A stretch of 64,000 bases of DNA from the NCBI RefSeq assembly GCF_900475315.1, contig NZ_LS483369.1, positions 1,768,905 to 1,832,904 of the forward strand, given 5' to 3'. The position numbers were made by a program, and so were the translations under genes. The notes under the pieces are model-generated. The model saw only the letters and a program-made list of their open reading frames with translations. It had not been told where the DNA came from and did not search any database. Of this stretch, positions 63,851 to 64,000 are shown one piece after another. How positions within the stretch are numbered: position 1 is the stretch's first letter; every line of letters begins with the position of its first letter. Source of the DNA: Neisseria cinerea. Its GTDB lineage: Bacteria > Pseudomonadota > Gammaproteobacteria > Burkholderiales > Neisseriaceae.

Positions 63851-64000
63851 ATGACACTAGCAGAGTTCTGGCCGATGTGCCTCCGCCGCCTTCGCGATAT
63901 GTTGCCTCCTGGGCAGTTTGCGCAATGGATTGCGCCCCTTACGGTCGGTGAAGAAGGGGAAGTGTGGGTGGTGTACGGTAAAAACCAGTTTGCCTGCAAT
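63851..64000 (+). CDS. dnaA: Chromosomal replication initiator DnaA, N-terminal fragment (runs off window)
   Basis: The first 50 residues of DnaA (MTLAEFWPMCLRRLRDMLPPGQFAQWI, then APLTVGEEGEVWVVYGKNQFACN). This is domain I, which binds DnaB and itself. The start at 63851 begins directly after a T-rich stretch, with a weak ribosome site. The rest lies beyond the window. Convergence of evidence: position beside rpmH and DnaA boxes. Confidence 0.93.
   Translation, partial: MTLAEFWPMCLRRLRDMLPPGQFAQWIAPLTVGEEGEVWVVYGKNQFACN

Overview
The window is chromosomal DNA of a human-associated Neisseria, in the N. meningitidis / lactamica / polysaccharea group. The main evidence is the dozens of copies of the 12-base DNA uptake sequence (DUS) atGCCGTCTGAA, many paired as inverted repeats that act as terminators between genes. 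A Correia repeat, the HpuAB haemoglobin receptor, a Slam exporter, an MpeR-type AraC regulator and the LtgA transglycosylase support this. No rRNA, tRNA, CRISPR array, prophage or intact insertion sequence was seen. Species cannot be fixed from this window alone.

Layout. 1-4.3 kb: the 3' end of polA, a TPR-DUF2971 protein of unknown role, a nested inverted repeat, a hairpin made from a non-native DUS dialect, and mscS. 4.3-10 kb: an iron-acquisition cassette (hpuB and hpuA on the minus strand with a Fur-box-like site, slam2 on the plus strand). It is enclosed by two 62-bp direct repeats that differ at one base. 10-17 kb: mnmE, a fused pabB-pabC interrupted in frame by a Correia element, ppk2, an aldehyde dehydrogenase and mpeR. 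17-21 kb: the complete mlaFEDCBA lipid-transport operon. 21-27 kb: a thioesterase and thioredoxin pair, an acetyltransferase, rpmE, an AT-rich cadD-type gene that looks transferred, an ArnT-like membrane protein, and sspA-sspB. 27-35 kb: yqeY, rpsU, ltgA, metNIQ, ubiX and parB. 35-42 kb: the atpIBEFHAGDC operon. 42-48 kb: glyQ, yggL, glyS, rsmE, an inositol monophosphatase gene and a candidate small RNA. 48-59.4 kb, minus strand: a fatty-acid and envelope cluster (yceD, rpmF, a phosphoribosyltransferase, plsX, fabH, fabD, msbA, guaA, fabG), with AT-rich orphan immunity-like genes lodged between plsX and fabH. 59.5-64 kb: maf, an RsmI-like methylase, yidC-yidD-rnpA-rpmH, two perfect DnaA boxes and the start of dnaA.

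Most of the window is core housekeeping sequence. HpuA is a surface lipoprotein of the kind Slam2 exports, and HpuB is its TonB-dependent partner, so the cassette is a self-contained receptor plus exporter. MlaFEDB with MlaC and MlaA forms a route that keeps phospholipid out of the outer leaflet. MsbA, YidC and the Fab enzymes feed the same envelope.

The observations most worth a second look are the direct-repeat-bounded hpu-slam2 cassette, the Correia element translated inside PabB, the candidate small RNA near 47.8 kb with a palindrome over its promoter, the decayed immunity cluster near 56 kb (one frameshifted gene), the TPR-DUF2971 gene beside polA, and the strong Shine-Dalgarno-like sequence in the rpsU leader.
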